Assembly: GCF_001583495.1 (NCBI RefSeq)
Contig: NZ_LQAQ01000099.1
Coordinates: 61,001-125,000, forward strand
DNA length: 64,000 nucleotides
Reading direction: 5' to 3'
Origin: Flammeovirga sp. SJP92
Lineage (GTDB): Bacteria > Bacteroidota > Bacteroidia > Cytophagales > Flammeovirgaceae
Below the pieces are notes generated by a model. The model did not search any database, had not been told where the DNA came from, and saw only the letters and a list, made by a program, of their open reading frames with translations. This document shows, in pieces, positions 39,705 through 47,709 of this stretch (position 1 is its first letter; every line of letters starts with the position of its first letter). The position numbers and the translations under genes are program-made.

Positions 39705-41333
39705 ATGAAAAAAATAATATTATCCTTATTAGTCGCTGGTTCATTAGTGAGCTGTAGTGATAATAAGTTTGAAGACATTAATTCCCCTGTTAAGAACCCT
39801 ACAGAAGTTCCTGGTTATACTCTTTTTACAAATGGAGCAAGGGAAATGTTTGATATGATGGTAAATACTAGTGTGAATGAAAATCCATTCAGATTGTATT
39901 CTCAATATTGGGCACAGACCACATATCCAGAAGAGAGTCAGTACCAAATGGTACCTCGCCAAATTCCAGATAGTTATTGGAGAAATGGTTATGTATATGT
40001 TTTGAATAACCTGGTTGAAGCAAAAAGAGTAACGGAACCTTTATTAGAGGATATAAATGTTGACTCAGAAGAGGTTACAAATCAATTAGCGATTATTGAT
40101 ATTTGTATTGCATATACTTATTTGTCACTTGTTGATGCATTTGGCGATGTACCTTATACGGATGCACTTAATATAGAGATTTTAACACCAAAGTATGATG
40201 ATGCTTCAAGTGTTTATGATGCTATGGTTGAAGTACTTGATAACTCTATTGCAAGTATTGTTGATGGATCAGCTGGTTTTTCAGATATCCAAGATCCAAT
40301 CTATCACGGTAATGTAACTGCTTGGAAAACTTTCGCATATACTTTGAAATTTAAAGTAGGAGTAATGCTTTTGGATTCTGATCCATCTAAAGCTGAAGCT
40401 CTAATTAATGCATCTAAAGACCACATCTTTACAAGTAATGCAGATAACGCTTCTATTGAGTATGCTAGTACTTCGCCAAGTACAAACCCAGTTTGGGAGG
40501 CGTTAGTACAAAGTGGACGTAAAGATTATATTGTTGCTAACACTGTTGTAAATAAGTTGAATGATTTAAATGATCCTAGATTATTTGTTTTTGCAAAGGA
40601 TCCAATTGATTTCCCTTATCAGACAAAAGAGAATGGTGCAGGTGAAACAATAAAGTTAGATTCAACATTCTCAGCTGATGACGTAATAGGTAAAGTTTTA
40701 ATTTATACTGCTGAAGATGGTTCTGATTCGGTTGTCTATAAAACAGCTCCTTTCACAGTTACAGTTGCTGAAGAGAAAAAAGGTGTAAGATTGATTGAAG
40801 GTGGTACTTACGGTACAGCCAACTCATACGGAAGTTTTTCACATATTGGTAACGCTTTCTATGAGCCTGATTTACCAGGTGTAATTTTGAGTTATTCTGA
40901 AATTGAATTCTTTAAGGCTGAATTAGCAGAAAGAGGCGTTGCAGGTTACAACTCAGCAGATGCAGAAATGTACTATAATAATGGTATCAAAGCGTCTATG
41001 GCAGAGTGGGGTATTACAGACGCAACTGTAATTGATAGTTATCTGGCTGACCCAAATGTTGCTTATGCAACAGCTGAAGGTAATTGGAAACAAAAGATAG
41101 GATCTCAATTATGGTTAGCATTGTACAATAGAGGTTTTGAAGGTTGGACTACTTGGAGAAGACTTGACTTCGAAGGATTTGTAGCACCTCCAGGTTTAGA
41201 ATTATCTGATATTCCAACAAGATTTATTTACCCAATTCAAGAAGGTACATTGAATGGGTCAAATAAAACATCAGCATCTTCAGCAATAGGAGGTGACGAA
41301 AAAACAACAAAATTATTCTGGGATAAGAATTAA
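39705..41333 (+). CDS. SusD-like_2 family outer-membrane lipoprotein (pair 5)
   Basis: A 542-residue lipoprotein, the longest SusD of the window. Lipobox GSLVSCSDN, mature N-terminus INSPVKNPTEVPG, core block YTYLSLVDAFGDVPYTDALN, and C-terminal LWLALYNRGFEGWTTWRRLDFEGF with IPTRFIYPIQEGTLN. An insertion around 300-360 (ADDVIGKVLIYTAEDGSDSVVYK...) accounts for the extra length and could shape the ligand pocket. It closes the array and has its own terminator. Confidence 0.92.
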   Translation: MKKIILSLLVAGSLVSCSDNKFEDINSPVKNPTEVPGYTLFTNGAREMFDMMVNTSVNENPFRLYSQYWAQTTYPEESQYQMVPRQIPDSYWRNGYVYVLNNLVEAKRVTEPLLEDINVDSEEVTNQLAIIDICIAYTYLSLVDAFGDVPYTDALNIEILTPKYDDASSVYDAMVEVLDNSIASIVDGSAGFSDIQDPIYHGNVTAWKTFAYTLKFKVGVMLLDSDPSKAEALINASKDHIFTSNADNASIEYASTSPSTNPVWEALVQSGRKDYIVANTVVNKLNDLNDPRLFVFAKDPIDFPYQTKENGAGETIKLDSTFSADDVIGKVLIYTAEDGSDSVVYKTAPFTVTVAEEKKGVRLIEGGTYGTANSYGSFSHIGNAFYEPDLPGVILSYSEIEFFKAELAERGVAGYNSADAEMYYNNGIKASMAEWGITDATVIDSYLADPNVAYATAEGNWKQKIGSQLWLALYNRGFEGWTTWRRLDFEGFVAPPGLELSDIPTRFIYPIQEGTLNGSNKTSASSAIGGDEKTTKLFWDKN

Positions 41334-41352
41334 TTGTTGAGCTAATATTAGG

Positions 41353-41386
41353 AAAAAGGTTACTCTTTTTAAAGGGTAGCCTTTTT
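41353..41386 (+). terminator. Intrinsic terminator after SusCD pair 5
   Basis: AAAAAGGTTACTCTTT pairs with AAAGGGTAGCCTTTTT (two G-T pairs) and ends in a T-rich run (CTTTTTCTGTTTTT). Confidence 0.7.
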
Positions 41387-41506
41387 CTGTTTTTATGAGG
41401 TAAGTGTATAGTTATGTATAAATTAATGTATTCATAATTATCACTTTTCAATAAAAAACAGCATCTTTGCACGATCAAAAAATAATCTCTGAATACAACC
41501 TTTGTT

Positions 41507-43036
41507 ATGGACAAGATCCTAATTTACGACTTCGGTTCACAGTACACTCAGCTGATTGCAAGACGCATCAGGGAGTTAAACGTTTATTGTGAGATTTTCC
41601 CTTACAATCACGAGCCAAAGATTGATCACTCTGAGTATAAAGGTGTTATCCTTTCTGGTAGCCCTCACTCAGTTTTAGAAGAAGATGCACCTAATTTTGA
41701 TGTTTCTGACATCAGAGGAAAAATGCCTTTATTGGGTGTATGTTTCGGAGCGCAAATGTTAGCTCACCAAAATGGAGGAACTGTAGCACGTTCAGAGCAC
41801 CGTGAGTACGGTCGTGCAAACCTTGACTTCATTGACCACACAAGCCCAATGATGAAAGGTATTCCAAACGATACACAAGTTTGGATGTCACACGGCGATA
41901 CTATCCTAAACCTTCCTTCTACTTTCAAGGTGATTGCAAGCACAAACAGTATTCCTGTTGCCGCTTTTAGAATCATCGGTGAAGATACATTCGGTTTACA
42001 ATTCCACCCAGAAGTAACACACTCTACAGACGGTAAATTCATGCTACAAGATTTTGTAGTAGGTGTTTGTGGTTGTGACCAAAACTGGACGCCTGAATCT
42101 TTTGTAGATGCAACTGTAGCATCTTTAAAAGAGCAATTAGGTGACGATAGAGTAATTCTTGGTTTGTCTGGAGGTGTTGACTCTTCAGTAGCTGCGGTAT
42201 TACTTCATAGAGCAATTGGAGCAAACTTACACTGTATTTTTGTAGACAATGGTTTACTTCGTAAAAACGAATTCGAATCAGTATTAAAATCTTACCATGG
42301 TTTAGGTCTTAATGTAAAAGGCGTAAATTCTAAAGATAAGTTCTATGCTGAATTAGAGGGTAAAACAGATCCGGAAGCAAAAAGAAAAGCAATCGGTAAA
42401 GTTTTCGTAGACGTTTTTGAAGAAGAATCTAAGAAAGTAGAAAACGCGAAGTGGTTAGGTCAAGGTACAATTTATCCTGACGTAATCGAGTCTGTTTCTG
42501 TAAAAGGACCTTCAGCTACGATCAAATCTCACCACAACGTGGGTGGTCTTCCTGACTATATGAAATTAAAAGTAGTAGAGCCATTAAATACTTTATTCAA
42601 AGATGAAGTACGTTTGGTAGGTAAGGCATTAAACATCCCTCAAGAAATCTTAGGCCGTCATCCTTTCCCAGGTCCAGGTCTTGGTATTCGTATATTAGGT
42701 GACGTTACAGCTGAAAAGGTTGAAATCTTACAAGAAGTAGATCATATTTTCATCCAAGGTCTAAAAGACCACGGCTTATATGACAATGTATGGCAAGCAG
42801 GAGCAATGCTTCTTCCTGTACAGTCTGTAGGTGTAATGGGTGATGAGAGAACTTATGAAAAAGTAGTGGCACTAAGAGCAGTATCATCATTAGATGGTAT
42901 GACTGCCGATTGGGTACACTTGCCATATGAGTTCCTTGCTGAAATCAGTAACAATATCATCAATAGAGTAAAAGGTGTAAACAGAGTGGTATATGATATC
43001 AGTTCTAAACCACCTGCAACTATTGAGTGGGAATAA
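41507..43036 (+). CDS. guaA: GMP synthase (glutamine-hydrolysing)
   Basis: Converts XMP to GMP with ATP and glutamine. At 509 residues it has the normal two-part layout: class I glutamine amidotransferase domain (about 1-190) with nucleophile C79 in GVCFGAQ and the FHPEVTHS His/Glu end; ATP pyrophosphatase domain with P-loop S224-GGVDSS; and the C-terminal dimerisation domain ([32 protein letters not shown]). The start at 41507 follows a possible -7 box (CATCTTTG, 41462-41469). A REP-like palindrome and a strong terminator follow it. Confidence 0.97.
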   Translation: MDKILIYDFGSQYTQLIARRIRELNVYCEIFPYNHEPKIDHSEYKGVILSGSPHSVLEEDAPNFDVSDIRGKMPLLGVCFGAQMLAHQNGGTVARSEHREYGRANLDFIDHTSPMMKGIPNDTQVWMSHGDTILNLPSTFKVIASTNSIPVAAFRIIGEDTFGLQFHPEVTHSTDGKFMLQDFVVGVCGCDQNWTPESFVDATVASLKEQLGDDRVILGLSGGVDSSVAAVLLHRAIGANLHCIFVDNGLLRKNEFESVLKSYHGLGLNVKGVNSKDKFYAELEGKTDPEAKRKAIGKVFVDVFEEESKKVENAKWLGQGTIYPDVIESVSVKGPSATIKSHHNVGGLPDYMKLKVVEPLNTLFKDEVRLVGKALNIPQEILGRHPFPGPGLGIRILGDVTAEKVEILQEVDHIFIQGLKDHGLYDNVWQAGAMLLPVQSVGVMGDERTYEKVVALRAVSSLDGMTADWVHLPYEFLAEISNNIINRVKGVNRVVYDISSKPPATIEWE

Positions 43037-43049
43037 TCTGTATGGGGTT

Positions 43050-43075
43050 GTAGGGGTAGACCTATGTGTCTACCC
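43050..43075 (+). repeat. REP-like palindrome, copy 4
   Basis: Foot GTAG, left arm GGGTAGAC, loop CTATGT, right arm GTCTACCC: identical to copy 1. It lies 13 bases after the guaA stop, oriented with guaA and upstream of the guaA terminator. Confidence 0.85.
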
Positions 43076-43093
43076 TTGCCTATCAATAATATA

Positions 43094-43140
43094 AAAAGGC
43101 ATAGGGTAAATATGATATTACCTTATGCCTTTTATTTTTT
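43094..43140 (+). terminator. Intrinsic terminator after guaA
   Basis: A 16-bp stem AAAAGGCATAGGGTAA / TTACCTTATGCCTTTT (one G-T pair) followed by ATTTTTT. Confidence 0.85.
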
Positions 43141-43232
43141 GTTACAAAAAAATGATTAAATTGCATTTACAGTTGTTTGCAATTATATTTTGATTTGTAA
43201 TGTATAATCTAGTCTTATCTAATAACTAGCAG

Positions 43233-43263
43233 AACCACCCTTTAAACCGGGGTGGTTTCTTTA
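43233..43263 (+). terminator. Orphan plus-strand terminator-like hairpin
   Basis: AACCACCC / GGGTGGTT with a 9-base loop, then TCTTTAT. It lies 100 bases past the guaA terminator with no gene between, so it may end a small RNA or act as a backup terminator. Confidence 0.55.
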
Positions 43264-43269
43264 TAAAAC

Positions 43270-43301
43270 AGGTTCGGTTTGTCTCAACTCAAACCGAACC
43301 T
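43270..43301. terminator. Bidirectional terminator before the PKD-like lipoprotein gene
   Basis: AGGTTCGGTTT pairs exactly with AAACCGAACCT around a 10-base loop, with A-rich and T-rich flanks. It lies 28 bases beyond the stop of the minus-strand lipoprotein gene and probably serves it. Confidence 0.75.
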
Positions 43302-43328
43302 TTTATCTTGAAAAAGAACTATGAAGTT

Positions 43329-44024
43329 TTACTTTATAGGAAAAAGACCTCCACCTGAGCAACTTTGAGTATATGTGCTTTTGCTAAAAGTTTTTGTGTA
43401 TCCATTTTTGCTTAATGTAACCTTTACAGTCATACCACCTACAGAAGTAGGTTTCACATGACACTGGTTACCAGAAGCTAACATAATTACACCTGTATTT
43501 ACTGACCAAGTTACCGATGTACCAGAAGGTACAGAACCTGAGTACTCATATCTAGCATATGGGTGACCCATTGGATAACATGGTGAGATTAATTCATTGA
43601 TTGTTAAGTTGACATTGGTAAAAGGGTTGCCATCATTACCGCCAGAGGATTCAACATCAAATGTTTTTTCATCCCCACATGGAACGTCTCCTTCAACAAT
43701 ACATCTTACGGTCAATTTTGTAGATTTAGAACTTACTTTTACAGTAATTGAACTTCCAGTTGCAGAGCTTGTGATTTCACCACCTATTACTGACCATCTA
43801 TATGATATTGGACTGTTAATACCAGAAGTAATCATACTGAAATTAGTATGATACCCTTGTTTTATAATACCAAGCCCCTGTTGAATATTACAATAGGTCT
43901 CAGAAATTCTAAGATTTGAAGATTCTTGTTCGATTGGCAGAATAGCCTCTTCTTGTTTGTTGTTTAAAGTACAAGATATAGCGAATGCCAGCATTAATGT
44001 TAATGCATAAGTTAGCTTTTTCAT
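43329..44024 (-). CDS. Secreted lipoprotein with two PKD/Ig-like repeats
   Basis: A 231-residue predicted lipoprotein: signal peptide with lipobox AFAISCTLN. The mature part holds two beta-sandwich-like units with PKD-like strands: ISYRWSVIGGEITSSATGSSITVKV (about 78-102, quoted in part: YRWSVIGGEI) and VTWSVNTGVIMLASGNQCHV (about 180-199). Several cysteines (YCNIQQG, VRCIVEGDVPCG, SPCYPMG, TQSCSGG) could form disulphides. I do not recognise a specific family; the function is probably surface adhesion or binding. It is monocistronic, with its own terminator. Confidence 0.7.
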   Translation of the reverse strand: MKKLTYALTLMLAFAISCTLNNKQEEAILPIEQESSNLRISETYCNIQQGLGIIKQGYHTNFSMITSGINSPISYRWSVIGGEITSSATGSSITVKVSSKSTKLTVRCIVEGDVPCGDEKTFDVESSGGNDGNPFTNVNLTINELISPCYPMGHPYARYEYSGSVPSGTSVTWSVNTGVIMLASGNQCHVKPTSVGGMTVKVTLSKNGYTKTFSKSTYTQSCSGGGLFPIK

Positions 44025-44185
44025 TTAGTTTAAATAATTAAAAGTATTTTAGCTTGAGTTGAGAAGTCAGTTTAATGTTTAAATAATTGATTTATTATAC
44101 TATACACCAAGCTTTTTAAATTAATAATTAGTTTTGCTCTTTTTCGAAGTACAATTTAGTTATATCAATGGTATAAAAAAATAAT

Positions 44186-44246
44186 AAGCTATTTATTTTT
44201 GTGTCTACTTTGTTATATATACAATTTAGAACAAAATAAATAGCTT
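44186..44246 (-). terminator. Terminator after the TrmH-family gene
   Basis: AAGCTATTTATTTTTGT (44186-44202) is nearly the exact complement of ACAAAATAAATAGCTT (44231-44246), with a 28-base loop. On the minus strand the stem runs into ATTATTTTTTTAT. It begins 16 bases past the methyltransferase stop. Confidence 0.6.
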
Positions 44247-44262
44247 GTTTTTTGAAGAAAGG

Positions 44263-44793
44263 CTAATCCAGTTTTTGTTGTAAAACCTGCCACAATACAA
44301 CTCCCAAAGTAACAGATACATTCAATGAATGCTTTGTTCCAAATTGAGGAATTTCCAACGCAATATCAGAAGCTTCAATCGCCTCCTGACTCACACCCAT
44401 CACTTCGTTACCGAAAATCAAAGCAACTTTCTCTTCAGGTGTTGTTTTAAAATCTTGAAGAGAAGTAGAGCCTTCCACTTGCTCAACAGCAATGATTTTA
44501 TAACCTTCTTCTTTCAAACTTTTGATCGCTTCCACTGTATCTGTAAAGTGTTCCCAAGTGACAGTGTCTTGTGCACCCAAGGCAGTTTTGTGGATATCGC
44601 GGTGAGGTGGCTTGCCAGTAATACCGCAAAGAACAACTTTTTCAATTGCGAAAGCATCGCCTGTTCTGAAAGCAGAACCTACATTATTAAGGCTTCTAAT
44701 GTTATCAAGAACAACGACAATATTATTTTTCTCCTGGTTTTTGAACTCTTCAGCACTCACTCTGTTAAGTTCATCCATACTTAATTTTCTCAT
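44263..44793 (-). CDS. SpoU/TrmH family RNA 2'-O-methyltransferase
   Basis: A 176-residue SPOUT (knotted) methyltransferase with only the catalytic domain. The three family motifs are visible: motif 1 NIRSLNNVGSAFRTGDAF, motif 2 LIFGNEVMGVS, and motif 3 IPQFGTKHSLNVSVTLGVVLW, which form the SAM-binding trefoil knot. These enzymes methylate ribose in tRNA or rRNA; the site cannot be told. It lies 8 bases downstream of the ArsR-type regulator gene and is probably co-transcribed with it. Confidence 0.92.
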   Translation of the reverse strand: MRKLSMDELNRVSAEEFKNQEKNNIVVVLDNIRSLNNVGSAFRTGDAFAIEKVVLCGITGKPPHRDIHKTALGAQDTVTWEHFTDTVEAIKSLKEEGYKIIAVEQVEGSTSLQDFKTTPEEKVALIFGNEVMGVSQEAIEASDIALEIPQFGTKHSLNVSVTLGVVLWQVLQQKLD

Positions 44794-44801
44794 GCTATAT
44801 A

Positions 44802-45200
44802 TTAATCTCCAATTGGATAATGACTCATTCTTCTTCTTTCAATCTTATTGATTGCCAGCTCTCTGTTACTGAACAAGGTGTTGTAAGTGGTCTGATCTTC
44901 AATTAATGTAGTGTCTTTTTCCATATAATTGAAGATCGTTTCTATGATTCCAGAAATTTCTTCTTTGATAGAATAAAAAGACCATTGATCCACTTTTCTT
45001 ACATTAAGTAACCCAGCATTTTTCATATAAATCAAATGCCTTGAAGTTTTAGTCTGTGTATAATCTAAAACTAGTTCAATATCAGAAATACACATTTCTT
45101 CATTTTCATAAAGAAGATGCATGATACGTATTCTCGACTCCTCACCAAGGGCCTTCATGATTTGGGTACCGATGGAAAGATTAAAGTGTTTAAGTTTCAT
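44802..45200 (-). CDS. ArsR-family winged-helix transcriptional regulator
   Basis: A 132-residue regulator. Residues ~10-85 make the ArsR winged helix (MKALGEESRIRIMHLLYENEEMCISDIELVLDYTQTKTSRHL, quoted in part: LGEESRIRIMHLL; recognition helix near TQTKTSRHLIYMKNAGLL). The CxxD-type site MCISDIE is in the position where ArsR/SmtB proteins bind metal, but only one Cys is present, so the ligand may not be a metal. A longer C-terminal tail (Arg-rich RRRMSHYPIGD) follows. It is the promoter-proximal gene of a two-gene unit with the TrmH-type methyltransferase. Targets unknown. Confidence 0.85.
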   Translation of the reverse strand: MKLKHFNLSIGTQIMKALGEESRIRIMHLLYENEEMCISDIELVLDYTQTKTSRHLIYMKNAGLLNVRKVDQWSFYSIKEEISGIIETIFNYMEKDTTLIEDQTTYNTLFSNRELAINKIERRRMSHYPIGD

Positions 45201-45229
45201 ATAATAGTCTTCGCATTAATTTGCATTGA

Positions 45230-45237
45230 CAAATATA
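45230..45237 (-). promoter_or_regulatory. -7 promoter box for the ArsR-type gene
   Basis: On the minus strand TATATTTG exactly matches the Bacteroidota -7 consensus TAnnTTTG, 29 bases upstream of the start codon. A TTTG lies only 13 bases upstream, less than the usual ~19, so the -33 box is uncertain. Confidence 0.5.
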
Positions 45238-45574
45238 CTAATCTTGATTTCAAATAAGAACTATATCAGGATTTTACATCTTGTTAAGAAAAAATGCTAA
45301 AAAATTGAAGTTTAGAGGAAATATCATATTAAAATTCTAAGAAAATCATTTTTATTTCTAAAAATGTTTCAAAATGAACTTTCTATACATTATTATTGTT
45401 ATAGGTAAAGATAATAGGTTAGTCACCTATTATATGGCATGATACACCAGTAACATTAACCAGTTGTGGAAAGACATTCGATAGATATTGGATGTCTTTT
45501 TTTTGTATTCCGTTATAAGGTCTTTATTTTGAATTTCTTAGTGTGTATCTTCGCGACATTAGAAAGATACAATT
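45238..45574 (+). other. Intergenic region with inverted repeat and orphan terminator (possible small RNA)
   Basis: Between divergent genes. A 9-bp inverted repeat ATAATAGGT / ACCTATTAT with a 5-base spacer lies at 45411-45433. A terminator follows at 45470-45504, upstream of hemC and pointing toward it with no coding gene to serve. A -7-like TATCTTCG at 45546-45553 could start hemC transcription. The arrangement would fit a small plus-strand RNA ending near 45504; no known RNA family was recognised. Confidence 0.4.
45470..45504 (+). terminator. Orphan plus-strand terminator upstream of hemC
   Basis: AAAGACAT pairs with ATGTCTTT around 14 bases and is followed by a long T run. No upstream plus-strand gene exists between it and the divergent ArsR gene. 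Confidence 0.65.
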
Positions 45575-46504
45575 ATGGCAGAGAGAATAATAAAAATCGG
45601 TACTAGAAAAAGTAAGCTCGCTTTATGGCAAGCTTATTATGTAAAAGAGCTTTTGGAAAAAAACAACCATAAGGCTGAACTAGTTCTGATTGAGACAAAA
45701 GGAGATAAAATTTTAGATCGCTCATTATCAAAAATTGGCTCAAAAGGTGTTTTCACAGAGGAGTTGGAAGAGCAATTAAGAAATGGCGGTATTGACATAG
45801 CAGTGCACAGTGCAAAAGATATGCAGGCGTCGTTAGGTGATGATTTTGAGTTGATCGCATTTACAGAGAGAGAAGCATGTCATGATGTATTTGTAAGTCA
45901 TAAAGAAGGATTGGAAATCAATTCGTCTTCTGAAATTGTCATTGGTACGTCTTCTGTGCGAAGAGTAGCAATGCTCAAAAATCACTTCCCTAATGCTAAA
46001 ATCGTAGATGTAAGAGGAAACTTGCAAACTAGAATTCAGAAAATGAAAGACGGTTTGTGTGATGTTTTGATGCTTGCTTATGCTGGAGTTCATAGAATGG
46101 AATACGATGATATGATCGTTCATGAATTGCCATTAGATACATTTACACCTGCTACAGGCCAGGGTTGTGTTGCTATTGAATCTGCTGTTACACTTGATGT
46201 TGAAGTGAAGGAAGCGGTTAGAAAGGCAATCAATGACGAAGATACTGAACGTTGTGTGAGAGGTGAAAGAGCTTTCTTAAAAGAATTGCAAGGTGGTTGT
46301 AGTATTCCTGCATTTTGTCTGGCAACTTGGACCGAAGATAAACAAATTAATATTACAGGCGGTTTAGCAGTACCAGAAGGTAAGTCACAAATTCGTTATA
46401 CTTACACTGTAGATGCTGATAAAGTAGAAGAGGCAGGTACTCAAATAGCAAAGGAAACTTTAGCGAATGGAGGAGCCGAATTATTAGCAGAATTAAAAAA
46501 CTAA
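45575..46504 (+). CDS. hemC: Hydroxymethylbilane synthase (porphobilinogen deaminase)
   Basis: Polymerises four porphobilinogen units to hydroxymethylbilane in haem synthesis. Normal length (309 residues). Seen: [16 protein letters not shown] at the N-terminus, [11 protein letters not shown] with the catalytic Asp, [10 protein letters not shown], and the dipyrromethane cofactor anchor C242 in LQGGCSIPA. It is first in a probable operon with nuoB (16-base gap) and nuoC (3-base gap), an uncommon partnership. A plausible -7 box (TATCTTCG) lies 22 bases upstream. Confidence 0.96.
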   Translation: MAERIIKIGTRKSKLALWQAYYVKELLEKNNHKAELVLIETKGDKILDRSLSKIGSKGVFTEELEEQLRNGGIDIAVHSAKDMQASLGDDFELIAFTEREACHDVFVSHKEGLEINSSSEIVIGTSSVRRVAMLKNHFPNAKIVDVRGNLQTRIQKMKDGLCDVLMLAYAGVHRMEYDDMIVHELPLDTFTPATGQGCVAIESAVTLDVEVKEAVRKAINDEDTERCVRGERAFLKELQGGCSIPAFCLATWTEDKQINITGGLAVPEGKSQIRYTYTVDADKVEEAGTQIAKETLANGGAELLAELKN

Positions 46505-46520
46505 ACTTTACTACATCACT

Positions 46521-47045
46521 ATGAAAGGACTAATGGACCAAAACTTCGGTCAAGGAGAAATAGTTATATCAAAAGTAGATGATCTAATCAACTGGGCACG
46601 TTTGTCCTCGTTATGGCCTTTGGGTTTTGGCTTGGCGTGTTGTGCAATTGAGATGATGAGTACATTTGCTTCCAATTATGATTTGGATCGCTTTGGTGTA
46701 TTTCCTAGAGCTACGCCAAGGCAGTCGGATTGTATGATTATTTCAGGAACGGTTACTTTCAAGATGGCCGACAGAGTTCGTCGTTTATATGAGCAAATGG
46801 CTGAGCCTCGATATGTAATTTCAATGGGATCATGCTCTAACTGTGGAGGTCCTTATTGGGAACATGGTTACAATGTAGTAAAAGGTGTCGATAGAATTAT
46901 TCCGGTAGATGTGTATGTTCCAGGGTGTCCTCCTAGACCAGAAGCATTAATTGGTGGTATTTTAAAGTTGAGAGATGAAATCAAAAAAGAAACTTTAATG
47001 GCGCCAACTGCTGTAGAAAATCTATTAAAAGAAAAAACAGCTTAA
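46521..47045 (+). CDS. nuoB: NADH-quinone oxidoreductase subunit B
   Basis: The 20-kDa complex I subunit carrying the last Fe-S cluster (N2) before quinone. The four ligands are present: C40 and C41 in [11 protein letters not shown]105 in GSCSNCGG, C136 in VPGCPPRPE. 174 residues, usual length. Together with nuoC only, it follows hemC; nuoA, nuoD and the rest are not in this window, so the nuo genes are probably split in this genome. Confidence 0.95.
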   Translation: MKGLMDQNFGQGEIVISKVDDLINWARLSSLWPLGFGLACCAIEMMSTFASNYDLDRFGVFPRATPRQSDCMIISGTVTFKMADRVRRLYEQMAEPRYVISMGSCSNCGGPYWEHGYNVVKGVDRIIPVDVYVPGCPPRPEALIGGILKLRDEIKKETLMAPTAVENLLKEKTA

Positions 47046-47048
47046 GAT

Positions 47049-47540
47049 ATGACAACGGAAGAGATATTAGAGATTATCAATAAAAATCTTTCAGATTGTA
47101 CATTGACTTACAATCCCATAAAACCGCAAGATGAAATTCTTGTGGAAGGAAAAGATATTGAAACTGTTTGTCAGTTCTTAAAGAAAAATAAAACAACATA
47201 TTTTGATACACTTTCATGTTTGACAGGGGTGGATAATGGTCCAGCAAAGAAAACTATGGAAGTGATTTACCATTTATACTCAATTCCTTTTGGTCATAAG
47301 TTAACATTAAAAGTAATGTTGGAGAGGGAAAATCCAGCTTTACCTAGTGTGACTTCAGTATGGAGAGCGGCAGATTGGCATGAGAGAGAGGCTTATGATT
47401 TGGTTGGTATTCAATTCGAAAATCACCCTGATTTAAGGCGAATTTTATCTCCTGACGATTGGGTGGGTCATCCATTACAGAAAGATTATGAACCTGAGGA
47501 AAGGTATCATGGCATTAAAATCAAATATGAAAAAGATTAA
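47049..47540 (+). CDS. nuoC: NADH-quinone oxidoreductase subunit C
   Basis: The 30-kDa peripheral-arm subunit of complex I. 163 residues, a stand-alone NuoC (not fused to NuoD). Signature: SVWRAADWHEREAYDLVGI, then LRRILSPDDWVGHPLQKDYE. It starts 3 bases after the nuoB stop. nuoD does not follow: the next plus-strand feature is a diverged REP-like palindrome and then a bidirectional terminator, so the transcript ends here. Confidence 0.94.
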   Translation: MTTEEILEIINKNLSDCTLTYNPIKPQDEILVEGKDIETVCQFLKKNKTTYFDTLSCLTGVDNGPAKKTMEVIYHLYSIPFGHKLTLKVMLERENPALPSVTSVWRAADWHEREAYDLVGIQFENHPDLRRILSPDDWVGHPLQKDYEPEERYHGIKIKYEKD

Positions 47541-47541
47541 C

Positions 47542-47567
47542 GTAGGGGTAAACCTATATGTTAACCC
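47542..47567 (+). repeat. REP-like palindrome, copy 5 (diverged)
   Basis: Foot GTAG, left arm GGGTAAAC, loop CTATAT, right arm GTTAACCC. Both arms differ from the consensus; seven of eight pairs remain. It begins 1 base after the nuoC stop. The following ~50 bases (AACCTA...TAGGTT, GGGGTAGG) may hold further decayed pieces. Confidence 0.75.
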
Positions 47568-47644
47568 GTCCTTAATGTAAACCTAACCCTATAGGTTCAC
47601 CAAATATTGATGAGGGGTAGGTATCCATCTGTTTTCAATAATCA

Positions 47645-47686
47645 AAAAAAGCAATTGTAATTTTTATAGATTACAATTGCTTTTTT
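47645..47686. terminator. Bidirectional terminator between nuoC and the minus-strand membrane protein
   Basis: 16-bp perfect stem AAAAAAGCAATTGTAA / TTACAATTGCTTTTTT with a 10-base loop; A tract and T tract on opposite sides. Confidence 0.85.
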
Positions 47687-47709
47687 ATTCTTAAAGTAAG
47701 AAGATAAAT

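Noticed and set aside
44329..44784. A 151-codon plus-strand frame opposite the TrmH-type gene
   Set aside because: It is antisense to a gene with clear SPOUT motifs; its translation is Phe/Ser/Cys-rich and shows no domain.
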